A stretch of DNA of 64,000 nt from Candidatus Heritagella intestinalis (GCA_904420555.1 CAJFVO010000003.1:1-64000), one strand, 5' to 3'. Shown: positions 26,680 through 35,822, numbered from the stretch's first letter. The notes: generated from the letters alone by a model not told the origin. A program made the numbers and translations.

Positions 26680-28311
26680 TTAGGATTCCGGCTCCGATTC
26701 AGAAGGTTCCGTTGTGGGAGCTTCTGTGGGATCCGGCGTCGGTTCTGGCGTGGGATCTGGAGTCGGTTTGGGAGTTGCAGAGGGCTTTTCCGTGGGCTTA
26801 GGAGTGGCCGAAGGCTTCTGGGTGGGTTTCGGCGTAGAAGTATTGGAAGAAGCGCCGGAAGAAGACCCGGATTCCCGATAGATGACAGGCTGAACAGGGC
26901 GGTAATAGGAAGAGGGCAGCTCTTCTGTTTTAATCACCTGGCCGTCTTTATAGTACAGCTTCGTGGCCGTGGCCCGGGAACCGGCATTGCCGCTGACTGC
27001 CGCATCGGGGTCGCTGGTATATTTGGGCGCGGGCATGGGGATGGTCTCCGTCTTTTCCGAAACCACGTCAATGTAGTCATAGCTGGGGTCTTTGTCGCCG
27101 TACAGGGTGACAGTGAGCTTGGTGCCGCTCATGCCCGCCTGGATGTATACCGGATATTCCGTGGAGTTCCGGAACTGGAAGTCCAGACCGGGGTAGTCCA
27201 CGGTAGCGTCCTGGCCGATAGGCACATAGGAAGAGGGCCACAGGTGGTTGTACCGGGTGACGATTTCCAGGTCAGAGCGGATCACCGCGCCATACAGGGT
27301 GGTGGAAGCCTGGCAGATGCCGCCGCCGTAGGCCTGCACCGACTTGTTGCCGGCAATGGCGCCGGCGGGGAGGTAGCCCAGCGCGCCGGTGGTGGTGTCG
27401 CCGGTGGTGCCGTTAAAGGAGAAGATGGCGCCCGGCTGCAAAACCGTGCCGTTCATGGCTTCCAGAGCCAGCTTCATGTTGTGGTTGCCGTTGGCCGTGT
27501 TGGTGGAGTAGGTGCTGAAGGTGCCCAGCTTCTGCATATGGGAAGCTACATCCGCTTTGGTCTTGTCGAATTCCACCACCTGGGTAGGAACTTCCACCGT
27601 GCCGACTTTATCCTCTTTCAGGACGGTTACCACGTCCTCATAAAGCTTGTCGTGATCTACACTGAGGCCGTTTTCCCCGTCCTCATAGACGAATTCCCCG
27701 GAAGAATTCATGGAGACAATGGTAGCGTCCACCGGCTCCTTCTCGATACCGGCGGCAAACTCATCCAGTTTGGTTTTGACGTCATCGTAGGAAATTTCCG
27801 GCTCGAGAGGGAAATCCTTTTTCGCGGCTTTTGCCGTGCTGGACGTACTGGAGGAGCTGTTGGAAGAAGCGGATTCGCTGTACTTCATGGCCTCTTCCAA
27901 TACCGACATGAAATCATAGGTAAAGGAAAGATCCTCGTTGGTGATTTTCGTAGACTGATCCTCATAAGTAACGGTTACTTCATAGGTGCCCGGCAGGGTA
28001 TCCTCCGCTTTTTGGAGCTTGCGCAGGGCCTGGATCTTGGTCAGACCGGACACATCCACTCCGCCCACGGTAATCCCATCGGCATAAATCTCCTTAGACG
28101 CTTCCGAAGAGGCGGAACTATCCGAAGAACTGGAGGAAGAAGAGCTGGATGAAGTGGGAATAAAAGATTGGAATGCCCCCACAATGGCGATTACAGCCGC
28201 CGCCACTACCAATACGGCAGCGATGACAATGGTAGTGCCCTTCCCTTTTTGAGAGGAGAAAAAGGCGGTTAGCTTATCTTTTAGAGTATGAATTTTATGC
28301 TTTCCTCGCAT
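26680..28311 (-). CDS. VanW-family cell-surface protein
   Basis: A 543-residue membrane-anchored protein of the VanW/YoaR family, associated with peptidoglycan. One membrane helix (about residues 20-42) follows a basic N-terminus. A low-complexity serine linker (residues about 52-70) leads to two putative peptidoglycan-binding-type domains. The VanW domain follows with FSFNGTTGDTTTGALGYLPA and AYGGGICQASTTLYGAVI, the family's most conserved part, including the G-G-G-x-C-Q core. The C-terminus is a Thr/Pro-rich wall-spanning tail with KPT and DPT repeats. Despite the name, VanW is not itself shown to give vancomycin resistance, and no van genes are nearby. Confidence 0.92.
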   Translation of the reverse strand: MRGKHKIHTLKDKLTAFFSSQKGKGTTIVIAAVLVVAAAVIAIVGAFQSFIPTSSSSSSSSSSDSSASSEASKEIYADGITVGGVDVSGLTKIQALRKLQKAEDTLPGTYEVTVTYEDQSTKITNEDLSFTYDFMSVLEEAMKYSESASSNSSSSTSSTAKAAKKDFPLEPEISYDDVKTKLDEFAAGIEKEPVDATIVSMNSSGEFVYEDGENGLSVDHDKLYEDVVTVLKEDKVGTVEVPTQVVEFDKTKADVASHMQKLGTFSTYSTNTANGNHNMKLALEAMNGTVLQPGAIFSFNGTTGDTTTGALGYLPAGAIAGNKSVQAYGGGICQASTTLYGAVIRSDLEIVTRYNHLWPSSYVPIGQDATVDYPGLDFQFRNSTEYPVYIQAGMSGTKLTVTLYGDKDPSYDYIDVVSEKTETIPMPAPKYTSDPDAAVSGNAGSRATATKLYYKDGQVIKTEELPSSYYRPVQPVIYRESGSSSGASSNTSTPKPTQKPSATPKPTEKPSATPKPTPDPTPEPTPDPTEAPTTEPSESEPES

Positions 28312-28412
28312 GCGTAAACACCCTCCTGATGCAGACGGCGTTATTTTTTAAATTCTGGCCGTGGCCGGATACGCCGCCAAACTGGGGAACAAAACATACG
28401 TCCCCTTTTCTC

Positions 28413-28441
28413 ATTATAGGACCTGCTTACCAAAAAGTAAA
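28413..28441 (-). promoter_or_regulatory. Promoter of the VanW-family gene
   Basis: Minus-strand TTTACT (28436-28441), 17-base spacer, TATAAT (28413-28418), about 100 bases upstream of the ATG. Confidence 0.7.
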
Positions 28442-28511
28442 GTTACAGCTTTATTACAAAAACCAATCCCAGACATAGGGCTTCTTGCTGGAACTTTGCC
28501 ATTCAATATGG

Positions 28512-28517
28512 TATAAT
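28512..28517 (+). promoter_or_regulatory. Extended -10 promoter for the GT28 gene
   Basis: TATAAT with upstream TATGG, 75 bases before the start; no good -35 box is visible. Confidence 0.5.
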
Positions 28518-28591
28518 AGGCGCAGAAACGCAGGGATTTTTTGCTGGATTGCCCCACTGCCACAAAATCCAAAACTGGGAGATGAGTGAAT

Positions 28592-29722
28592 ATGAAGATT
28601 CTGCTGCTCACCGCAGCTACCGGCGGCGGCCATATCCGCGCGGCAGCCGCCATTGAAAAGCACCTGCGGGACAACTGCCCGGGGATTGAAGTAAAGACGG
28701 AAGACGCGTTTAAGACCATCAGCAGTATTTTTGATAAGACCATCTGCGATGGATACCATTTTTTGGCCACCAAAGCGCCCAAAATGTTCGGGAAGCTCTA
28801 TGAGAGCACCAACCAGGAAAGCCATTTTGCCAGCCTGGTCCCGAAACTTTCCGGTATTTTCCGCCGCCGGCTGCTGCCTTCGATTCTGGAATTTGACCCG
28901 GATGTCATTATTACCACCCACCCCTTTGTCACAGAGATGATTTCCTGCCTCAAGGAGGATGGGAAAGTCAGCGCTCTGCTCTTGTGCGTGATGACCGACT
29001 ACGGCCCCCATAAAAGCTGGGTTTCTCCTGCGGTGGACGCCTATATCGTCTCCAATGAAGATATGATGGAGACCATGGTGCGCCATATGGGGGTTCCCCG
29101 GGAGAAGATTTTCCCCTTTGGCATCCCGGTCCACGATGTATTTTTTGAAAAGGCGGACCGCCAGGCCATCCTCCGGGAGCTGGGCCTGGATGAAAACCGC
29201 ATGACCATCCTGATTATGGCTGGCAGCTTTGGAGTGAATAATATCCTCTCGGTATTCCGGGAAATCACCGCCCTGCCCCAGGATTTCCAGATGATTATCA
29301 TTACCGGCCGTAACGAAAAGCTCTATCACGCTTTTGAGGAGGAGCTTCCTTCCTGCCCGAAATCCTGCAAACTGGTATACTTTACCAAAGAAGTGGAAAA
29401 ATACATGAAGGCCGCCAACCTGATTGTCACTAAGCCCGGCGGCCTCACGGTTTCCGAGGCTCTGGCCTGCAATATCCCCTTAGCTGTGTTTGACGCCATT
29501 CCCGGCCAGGAGGAGGACAACGCCAATTTCCTCATGAACCACGGCATGGCGGTGCGCATCGGCAAGGGAGACAGCTGCGCCGCCACCATCCAGTCCCTGC
29601 TGGAGGACGAGGAGAAGCTGGAAGAGATGAAGCGCTCCTGCGAGAAATTTGATAAATCCCAGTCCATCCCCAATATGCTGGACCTGATTCAATACCTGCT
29701 GAAAAAGAAAGGGGAGGCCTGA
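28592..29722 (+). CDS. GT28-type glycosyltransferase (MGDG synthase/UgtP-like)
   Basis: A 376-residue glycosyltransferase with GT-B fold. The N-terminal MGDG-synthase-like domain opens MKILLLTAATGGGHIRAAAAI, with the glycine-rich acceptor loop and its His. The C-terminal GT28 domain has VTKPGGLTVSEALACNIPL, the sugar-nucleotide binding region. Homologues transfer glucose or galactose to diacylglycerol to make glycolipids that can anchor lipoteichoic acid. ATG 28592 is preceded by CTGGGAGATGAG; an in-frame GTG lies six bases earlier. The sugar and the acceptor cannot be fixed from sequence. Confidence 0.9.
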   Translation: MKILLLTAATGGGHIRAAAAIEKHLRDNCPGIEVKTEDAFKTISSIFDKTICDGYHFLATKAPKMFGKLYESTNQESHFASLVPKLSGIFRRRLLPSILEFDPDVIITTHPFVTEMISCLKEDGKVSALLLCVMTDYGPHKSWVSPAVDAYIVSNEDMMETMVRHMGVPREKIFPFGIPVHDVFFEKADRQAILRELGLDENRMTILIMAGSFGVNNILSVFREITALPQDFQMIIITGRNEKLYHAFEEELPSCPKSCKLVYFTKEVEKYMKAANLIVTKPGGLTVSEALACNIPLAVFDAIPGQEEDNANFLMNHGMAVRIGKGDSCAATIQSLLEDEEKLEEMKRSCEKFDKSQSIPNMLDLIQYLLKKKGEA

Positions 29723-29736
29723 GAAAGTCCCCCTGC

Positions 29737-29763
29737 GCCCTGGGCGAAAGCCCAGGGCTTTTT
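29737..29763 (+). terminator. Terminator between the GT28 gene and the esterase
   Basis: GCCCTGGGC, loop GAAA, GCCCAGGGC, then TTTTT. The next ribosome site AAAGGAG begins immediately after, so some read-through is probably used. Confidence 0.85.
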
Positions 29764-29780
29764 GGAAAGGAGAATGTTCC

Positions 29781-30674
29781 ATGGAACCTGTACGCCCCAT
29801 GCGAATTCCCTGCGGGGAAAATTCTGCCGGATTCGCCTCCCTGGAATCCGGGCTGGTCTATGCTGCCCCGGGCGGGCAGCCCCTGCCCCTCTATCTGCTC
29901 CGCCCCTGGGATAACGGGGAAAAGCATCCGCTGGTAGTGTTTATCCAGGGCTGTTCCTGGACAACGCCCAACCCGGGATTCCAGCTTCCCCAGCTGGCCG
30001 GGCTGGCCCGCCGGGGATTTGCAGTGGCTTCGGTTGTCCATCGGGACTGCCGGGAGGGGCATCCCTTCCCCGCCTTTTTGCAGGACGTGAAGGCGGCGAT
30101 CCGGTTTCTCCGGGCCCACGCGGCGGAATACGCCATTGACAAGGAGCGGGTAGCCGTGTGGGGCACTTCCTCCGGAGGGAACGCCGCCCTCCTTACCGCC
30201 ATGACCGGGGATTGGGACTGTTACCGCACCGAGGACTGGCCGGAAGAATCCGACCGGGTGCAGGCGGTGGTGGACTGCTTTGGCCCTACCGACGGCCCGG
30301 AGCTCCTTCGGGGGATGGCCCAGTCCGGCCAAATGCAGCAGGAGGACCCCCGGATGCTCCACCTGATTTCCGATGGCCGAGGGGGGATTTCCCCGGAAAA
30401 GATTCGGGCCATGAGCCCCTTCCTGGTGGCGGAGCCGGGGCAGCCCTATCCGCCCTTCCTCCTGCTTCACGGGGACGCCGACCCAACCGTGCCCTTTGCC
30501 CAGTCGGAGAAGCTCTATGAGCGGCTGTGTGCATACGGCTATAACGCCCAGCTGGTGCAGGTGACCGGCGGCGTCCACGAGGGGAATTTCTGGTCGCCGG
30601 AAATTTTGGTGGTCATCGAGGACTTTTTGCGAGAGACTTTGCAGAGGAAAGAACCTGGAGAGGTAACCTTATGA
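29781..30674 (+). CDS. Alpha/beta hydrolase (acetyl-esterase/peptidase-like)
   Basis: A 297-residue serine hydrolase. The nucleophile elbow is WGTSSGGNAALLT with Ser near residue 135; an acidic residue follows in LLLHGDADPTVPFAQSE, and His in TGGVHEGNFW near the C-terminus completes the triad. The usual HGG oxyanion motif is replaced by IQGCSWT. The family resembles acyl-peptide hydrolases and BD-FAE-type esterases. No signal peptide is visible, so it is cytoplasmic. Its stop overlaps the amidohydrolase start (ATGA), so the two gene products are made together. The substrate is unknown. Confidence 0.85.
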   Translation: MEPVRPMRIPCGENSAGFASLESGLVYAAPGGQPLPLYLLRPWDNGEKHPLVVFIQGCSWTTPNPGFQLPQLAGLARRGFAVASVVHRDCREGHPFPAFLQDVKAAIRFLRAHAAEYAIDKERVAVWGTSSGGNAALLTAMTGDWDCYRTEDWPEESDRVQAVVDCFGPTDGPELLRGMAQSGQMQQEDPRMLHLISDGRGGISPEKIRAMSPFLVAEPGQPYPPFLLLHGDADPTVPFAQSEKLYERLCAYGYNAQLVQVTGGVHEGNFWSPEILVVIEDFLRETLQRKEPGEVTL

Positions 30675-31927
30675 AAATTACCAATACTTTATGTTTGCTG
30701 CCGGATGGCAGCCTGGAGCGCCGGGACCTTCTCATTGCGGCGGGGCGGTTGCAGCTGCTTCCCCCTGCCGGGGAGGCGGGAGAGCTGGACGGTTCTCGGC
30801 TTTTGTGCCTGGGCGGCATGGCCAACGCCCATTTTCACGGCCTGTCGACTCCGGGCCGGGGCTTGGAGCACGATTTGCCCCTGACAAAGTGGTTTGGGGA
30901 AGTGCCGGAAAGCCGGATACAGGCCCGGGTTTACGATTGTTTAGAGCAGGAATTTTCCCCAGAGGATTGGGAAGCTGTCGCGCTTCTGGAATATATGGAG
31001 CTGGCCCGGCAGGGGGTGACCCTGGTTTTTGACGGCGGAACCCTGGAAGGGACCCTTCCCGCCCAGAAAAAAGCGCTGGAAACCTTGGGGATTCGGGGCG
31101 TGCTGGATGCCCATGGGGAGCTTCCGGCATTTGCCGGGCAGGACTCCGAGCTGGTAACCTTTGCCGGCCACCTGCTGGAAGAGGAGGACTTTTCGGAGGA
31201 GAACCTCACCCAGGTGCAGGAACAGGTCCGCCAGTATCCGGAGCGGATTTTTGGCACCCACTGTTTGGAGACCCGTTATCGCCGGGAGCTGGCGGAGAAG
31301 TTCGGCGGGAAAGCCACCCCGGCCCTGCTGGAAGAGCGGGGGCTGCTCTCTGCCCGGAGCGTGCTGTACCACTGTGTCCACGCCGCAGCAGAGGATTGGA
31401 ATGTCATTGCCCGGTCCGGGGCGGGGGTGGTACACAACCCGGTGAGCAATCTCTATACGGGAACTGGTATCATGGATCTCAGCGCTGTCCTGGATCGAGG
31501 GATTCCCTGCGGCCTGGGCACAGATTGGGGTTCGGTGGATTGGTGGGAGACGGTGCATACGGCCTATCATCTACTGAAGGTTCAGCCCCACGGAGACCGG
31601 TATCAGGCCCGGGACGTGCTGGGGCTGGCCTGCCAGGGAGGAAACGCTCTCCTGGGGCATCCGGACTGCGGCGTCCTTCGGGATGGCGCCCGGGCGGATT
31701 TGGTGTTCATGGATTTGGACAGTCCCCGGCTGTTTCCGGATTTTCCCGGCCATCCCGCGCTGCTCCACAACCTGGCGACCCAGGCAACAACGGAAGATGT
31801 CCTTCATGTCATGGTGGAGGGAAAATGGATTGTGCGGAATCGGGCTTGCGTTACCGTGGAGGAAGAAAAGGTGCGGGCCCGTTGGCGGCAGGTAATGGAA
31901 AAGCTGTCCCGGATGGTTTCGGATTAA
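30671..31927 (+). CDS. Amidohydrolase-family metal-dependent hydrolase
   Basis: A 418-residue TIM-barrel hydrolase of the amidohydrolase superfamily, closest in look to the TRZ/ATZ/SsnA deaminase-chlorohydrolase group. The first metal motif is NAHFHG (H-x-H) after a beta-sandwich start; later ligands appear in GTHCLE, in the LYHCVHAA helix and as Asp of LGTDWGSVDWW. The C-terminal part returns to the sandwich with ADLVFMDLD. It probably removes an amino or related group from a heterocycle. It is translationally coupled to the upstream esterase, pointing to a two-step degradation or processing pathway. The gene is intact. Confidence 0.85.
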   Translation: MKITNTLCLLPDGSLERRDLLIAAGRLQLLPPAGEAGELDGSRLLCLGGMANAHFHGLSTPGRGLEHDLPLTKWFGEVPESRIQARVYDCLEQEFSPEDWEAVALLEYMELARQGVTLVFDGGTLEGTLPAQKKALETLGIRGVLDAHGELPAFAGQDSELVTFAGHLLEEEDFSEENLTQVQEQVRQYPERIFGTHCLETRYRRELAEKFGGKATPALLEERGLLSARSVLYHCVHAAAEDWNVIARSGAGVVHNPVSNLYTGTGIMDLSAVLDRGIPCGLGTDWGSVDWWETVHTAYHLLKVQPHGDRYQARDVLGLACQGGNALLGHPDCGVLRDGARADLVFMDLDSPRLFPDFPGHPALLHNLATQATTEDVLHVMVEGKWIVRNRACVTVEEEKVRARWRQVMEKLSRMVSD

Positions 31928-32101
31928 GCCCAGGAAATATTTGCGGAGGGAGATTTTTCTCGTTGCTTTGGATTTAAAATGTTTTCAAAAACTATGTGTG
32001 GTAAACGGATATTTAGAAATTTTAAATTATCAAACAAAATTTTTCGTGCGATTTTCTGTTGGATTTGAAAAAACACGTTCCATTACATAGCAATGCAGGG
32101 C
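31928..32101. other. AT-rich intergenic stretch
   Basis: About 170 bases with no gene, noticeably richer in A/T than the flanks, between the amidohydrolase and the GT2 promoter. I see no terminator with a good stem and no repeats. Confidence 0.5.
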
Positions 32102-32129
32102 TTGACTTTTTCCGTTAATTCTGTAAAAT
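32102..32129 (+). promoter_or_regulatory. Promoter of the GT2 gene
   Basis: TTGACT (32102-32107) and TAAAAT (32124-32129) with a 16-base spacer. Confidence 0.55.
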
Positions 32130-32165
32130 ATGAGATACGGTATAAAAGAGCACTGTTTTGCGTTC

Positions 32166-32223
32166 GCCGGTCCCGGGTTTTCGGCGGCCGGCTGTTTTTA
32201 CACAGGCAGATGCTGCCTGTTTT
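32166..32223 (+). promoter_or_regulatory. Two-hairpin leader before the GT2 gene
   Basis: First hairpin: GCCGG (32166-32170) with CCGGC (32188-32192), followed by a T-rich stretch. Second: ACAGGCAG (32202-32209), ATG loop, CTGCCTGT (32213-32220), followed by TTTT and then the ribosome site GAAAGGA. The order stem, T-run, stem next to the ribosome site suggests attenuation or translation control. Confidence 0.5.
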
Positions 32224-32243
32224 GAGAAAGGAATGATCGTGAC

Positions 32244-33212
32244 ATGACGGATGTCCCCGCTATCAGTGTGATTGTCCCCGTGTATAATGTGGCCGCTTAT
32301 GTGGGAGAATGCCTTTCGTCCCTGGTACACCAGACCTTTACAGATTTTGAGATCATCGCTGTCAACGATGGCTCCACGGACGGTTCCCTGGCCATTCTCC
32401 GGGAGTTTGAGTCTTCCTACCCCTTTATCCGCGTGATTGACCAGCCCAATGCGGGTGTGAGTGCCGCCCGGAAGGCCGGCTTGGCTCTGGCCCAGGGGAA
32501 ATATGTCACCTTTGTAGACAGCGACGATTCTGTAGCGACGACTTATCTGGAAGAGCTGTATACAGCTGCGGAGAAAAATCAGGCCGATATTGCCTGCTGC
32601 AATTATTTTTTCCGGTTTGAGGCAACCGGCTTGACTGTCACCTATCCCTTTGCCCATAAAAGTGTGTTGAACCAGGAGCAGGCGATGCAGCGCCTGGTGC
32701 GGGACTACTCGATTCAGGGCTTTTTGTGGAATAAGCTCTACCGCCGCACGTTGTTTACGGAAAACGAGATTCCTTTCCCGTCCATGTGCTTTGAGGATAT
32801 GGTGATGAATCGGGAGCTGTTTTCCCATGCGGAAAAGATCGTCACCCTGCGCAAGCCCCTGTATTATTACCAACAGCGCTGCACCAGCGCCCTGAACACC
32901 ATGAATCCCCGGAAAATCAATGACTTTTTCCGGATGCTGGTGATGACCCGGCGTTTTTTGGAGCGCGGGGGTAAATATGAGAAATATCAGTTCAGTTACC
33001 GGATCCTCTGCGGCAAAACGATTTTCTGTTCCCTGTATCTTATTGTCAAGATGCACATGGATCATCGTTGTGCCGGCGGGGCCCTGACCAACATGAAAAA
33101 GGTGTTGCAGTCGGCCCATCGTTTTACCGACAGCAGCTTTGATGTCATGGAGGACATCTCGGTGGATGTGGTGACGGCGCCCAAAGCGGAGACCAATCTT
33201 TCCGCCCGATAA
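32244..33212 (+). CDS. Family 2 glycosyltransferase
   Basis: A 322-residue GT-A fold glycosyltransferase. The N-terminus ISVIVPVYNVAAYVGECLSS and AVNDGSTDGS are typical of family 2, and the metal-binding DxD appears as FVDSDDSV near residue 92. The acceptor region WNKLYRRTLF and FEDMVMNRELF resembles enzymes that build capsule or teichoic-acid-like polymers. No membrane helices are seen, so it is cytoplasmic or peripheral. It is a lone gene with its own leader and terminator. The polymer cannot be named. Confidence 0.9.
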   Translation: MTDVPAISVIVPVYNVAAYVGECLSSLVHQTFTDFEIIAVNDGSTDGSLAILREFESSYPFIRVIDQPNAGVSAARKAGLALAQGKYVTFVDSDDSVATTYLEELYTAAEKNQADIACCNYFFRFEATGLTVTYPFAHKSVLNQEQAMQRLVRDYSIQGFLWNKLYRRTLFTENEIPFPSMCFEDMVMNRELFSHAEKIVTLRKPLYYYQQRCTSALNTMNPRKINDFFRMLVMTRRFLERGGKYEKYQFSYRILCGKTIFCSLYLIVKMHMDHRCAGGALTNMKKVLQSAHRFTDSSFDVMEDISVDVVTAPKAETNLSAR

Positions 33213-33222
33213 AGTGCTTTTG

Positions 33223-33251
33223 GCCCCGCTGCTTCTGCAGCGGGGCTTTTT
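33223..33251 (+). terminator. GT2 terminator
   Basis: GCCCCGCTGC, loop TTCT, GCAGCGGGGC, then TTTTT: a textbook intrinsic terminator. Confidence 0.9.
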
Positions 33252-33319
33252 GTCAATCAAACAAAAGAATGTGTCCCCCTGGGCTTGGGGGATTTTTCTC
33301 ACAGATAAGGAGGATTTCC

Positions 33320-35230
33320 ATGAATGACGGATTTATCAGAATCGGCGCTGCTACCCCGGCTGTCCATGTGGCGGACTGCGCCGCCAATGCACAGGAGATT
33401 TGCCGTATTGCCCGGGAGGCTTCGGCGGCAGGGGTAAATATCCTGTGTTTCCCGGAGCTGTGCGTCACCGGCTATACCTGCGGCGACCTGTTTTTGGAGC
33501 CGGTGCTTTTGCAGGGGGCAGAAAAGGCGATTTCCTATATTTTGAAGGAAACTGCTTCCCTTCCTCTGCTCATGGCAGTGGGAGTGCCAGTAGCGCATCG
33601 CAACCAACTGTATAATTGCGCAGCTTTTATACAAAAAGGCGAATTATTGGGGCTGGTACCCAAACGGCACATTCCCAATTATTCGGAATTCTATGAAGCC
33701 CGGCATTTTTCCCCCGGCCCTGAATTGGATGCAGTGCCCTATTGCGGCCAGGACGTGCCTTTGGGTTACAGTAATCTGTTCTCCTGTGAAAATTTCCCCG
33801 GCCTTACTGTGGGCGCGGAAATTTGCGAAGACCTGTGGGTGGCGGACCCTCCCAGCACCCGTATGGCCATGGGCGGCGCCACGGTGCTGCTGAACCTCTC
33901 CGCCAGTGACGAAACCATCGGGAAGGCCCAGTATCGCCGGGAGCTGGTGAAGAACCAGTCTGCCCGGCTGCTGGCGGCCTATGTGTATGCCGACGCCGGT
34001 GTCGGGGAGTCCTCCACGGATATGGTGTTTGCTGGCCAGGATATCATCTGTGAAAACGGCGTGCTGTTGGCGGAGAGCGAGCCTTATACCACCGGTTTTG
34101 TCTGCGCGGATGTGGATATAGAGCGGCTGCTGCAGGAGCGCCGCCGGATGAACACCTGGACCCTTCCCCCGGAAGGCGATGCGTTCTATTCCATTCCCTT
34201 CTCTTTGCCGGAGGACTCCCTGCACGCGCCGGAACGGGGATTCCCCTGCCTGCCCTTTGTGCCCTCCAATGCCGGAGAGCTGGACCACCGGTGCCGGGAC
34301 ATCCTGGCCATGCAGGCGGCGGGCCTGCGCACCCGGTTAGCCCACACCCACTCCACCAGCGCGGTCATCGGCCTTTCCGGCGGGTTGGATTCCACCCTGG
34401 CCCTGCTGGTGACGGTCCGGGCCTTTGACAGCCTGGAACTCCCCCGTACCGGGATTCTGGCCGTGACCATGCCCTGTTTTGGCACCACCAGCCGTACCCG
34501 GAATAACGCTGAGGAGCTGGCCCGGGAGCTGGGGGTTTCCTTCCAGCAGGTGACCATCGGCAAGGCGGTGGAGCAGCATTTCTCCGACATTGGCCACGAC
34601 CCGGACAACCACGATGTGACCTATGAAAACAGCCAGGCCCGGGAGCGTACCCAGGTGCTCATGGACTTGGCCAACCAGCAGAACGGCCTGGTAATCGGCA
34701 CCGGGGATTTGTCGGAGCTGGCCTTGGGCTGGGCCACCTATAACGGTGACCACATGTCCATGTATGGAGTTAACGCTTCCATCCCCAAAACGCTGGTGCG
34801 CCATTTGGTGCGCTATTGTGCCCTCACCGGCACCCCGGCATTGCGGGCGGTGCTGGAGGACATTCTGGATACCCCGGTGAGCCCGGAGCTGCTGCCTCCG
34901 GTGGACGGGGAAATCGCCCAGAAAACCGAGGATTTGGTGGGCCCCTATGAGCTCCACGACTTCTTTCTGTATTATATGCTCCGGTTCCACTTCTCCCCGG
35001 GAAAGATTTACCGCATGGCCCTGCGCTCCTTTGCTGGGCAGTATGAGGAAGCTGTCATTAAAAAGTGGCTGCGCACCTTTTACCGCCGGTTCTTCATCCA
35101 GCAGTTTAAGCGTTCCTGCCTGCCGGACGGCCCCAAAGTAGGCAGCGTGACCCTCTCCCCCCGGGGCGATTGGCGGATGCCCAGTGACGCCTGCTCCCGG
35201 CTGTGGCTGGATGAAATTGACAAGCTGTAA
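33320..35230 (+). CDS. nadE: Glutamine-dependent NAD(+) synthetase
   Basis: A 636-residue two-domain enzyme making NAD from deamido-NAD with glutamine as nitrogen source. The N-terminal nitrilase-like glutaminase domain has its Glu in CFPELCVTGYT, Lys in VPKRHIPNY and Cys in VGAEICEDLW. The C-terminal synthetase domain has the pyrophosphate loop SGGLDST (353-359) and later GTGDLSELALGWATYNGDHM. Length matches the glutaminase-fused type. ATG 33320 has AAGGAGG upstream. It is probably co-transcribed with the following GNAT gene 13 bases later. Confidence 0.97.
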   Translation: MNDGFIRIGAATPAVHVADCAANAQEICRIAREASAAGVNILCFPELCVTGYTCGDLFLEPVLLQGAEKAISYILKETASLPLLMAVGVPVAHRNQLYNCAAFIQKGELLGLVPKRHIPNYSEFYEARHFSPGPELDAVPYCGQDVPLGYSNLFSCENFPGLTVGAEICEDLWVADPPSTRMAMGGATVLLNLSASDETIGKAQYRRELVKNQSARLLAAYVYADAGVGESSTDMVFAGQDIICENGVLLAESEPYTTGFVCADVDIERLLQERRRMNTWTLPPEGDAFYSIPFSLPEDSLHAPERGFPCLPFVPSNAGELDHRCRDILAMQAAGLRTRLAHTHSTSAVIGLSGGLDSTLALLVTVRAFDSLELPRTGILAVTMPCFGTTSRTRNNAEELARELGVSFQQVTIGKAVEQHFSDIGHDPDNHDVTYENSQARERTQVLMDLANQQNGLVIGTGDLSELALGWATYNGDHMSMYGVNASIPKTLVRHLVRYCALTGTPALRAVLEDILDTPVSPELLPPVDGEIAQKTEDLVGPYELHDFFLYYMLRFHFSPGKIYRMALRSFAGQYEEAVIKKWLRTFYRRFFIQQFKRSCLPDGPKVGSVTLSPRGDWRMPSDACSRLWLDEIDKL

Positions 35231-35243
35231 GGAGGCCTTTTCC

Positions 35244-35822
35244 ATGAATTTGACCCTGCGGATGGCAGTTCCGGCGGATGCCCCGGCTATGGCGGCGATT
35301 TATGCCCCCTATGTGCGGGAGACTTCCATTTCCTTTGAATATGAGCCTCCCAGCTCGGAAGAGTTTACCCGCCGGGTAGAGGCAATCCTGCCCCAATATC
35401 CCTGGCTGGTGTGTGAGGCGGACGAGAAGATCGTTGGCTACTGCTATGCTTCCCCGCACCATGAGCGGGCCGCTTTTCAATGGGATGCAGAGCTCTCCAT
35501 CTATGTAGATGCCCGGTTTCACCGGATGGGCATCGCCTCCCGGCTGTACAAAGCCATCACGGCGCTGCTGGCCGCCCAGGGTTATTACCGGCTGTATTCC
35601 CTGATTACGGTACCAAATCCGGTAAGCGTGGGGTTCCACCAGGCCCACGGCTTTTCCTTAATCGCTACCTATCCCGCCACTGGCTATAAGCTGGGGGCCT
35701 GGCACGACATGGTGGTCATGGAGCGCCCCCTGCGGGAATTGCAGGAAGAGCCTAAGCCGCCGGTTTCCTGGCGGGAGCTGGACCCGATGTTTGTGGAGAT
35801 GTGTTTGAGCCAGAAGGGATAA
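35244..35822 (+). CDS. GNAT acetyltransferase (phosphinothricin/methionine sulfoximine type)
   Basis: A 192-residue N-acetyltransferase. The opening LRMAVPADAPAMAAIYAPYVRETSISFE is characteristic of the Pat/MnaT subgroup. Coenzyme-A binding is marked by HRMGIASRLYKAIT (the Q/R-x-x-G-x-G/A type loop), followed by the YPATGYKLGAWHDMV end seen in this subgroup. AAGGAGG precedes the ATG. Members acetylate phosphinothricin, methionine sulfone or related amino acids, so detoxification of such analogues is a reasonable but unproven role. Confidence 0.87.
   Translation: MNLTLRMAVPADAPAMAAIYAPYVRETSISFEYEPPSSEEFTRRVEAILPQYPWLVCEADEKIVGYCYASPHHERAAFQWDAELSIYVDARFHRMGIASRLYKAITALLAAQGYYRLYSLITVPNPVSVGFHQAHGFSLIATYPATGYKLGAWHDMVVMERPLRELQEEPKPPVSWRELDPMFVEMCLSQKG

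Noticed and set aside
26680-28311. Vancomycin resistance
   Set aside because: VanW family name only; no vanH/A/X/R/S genes in the window.
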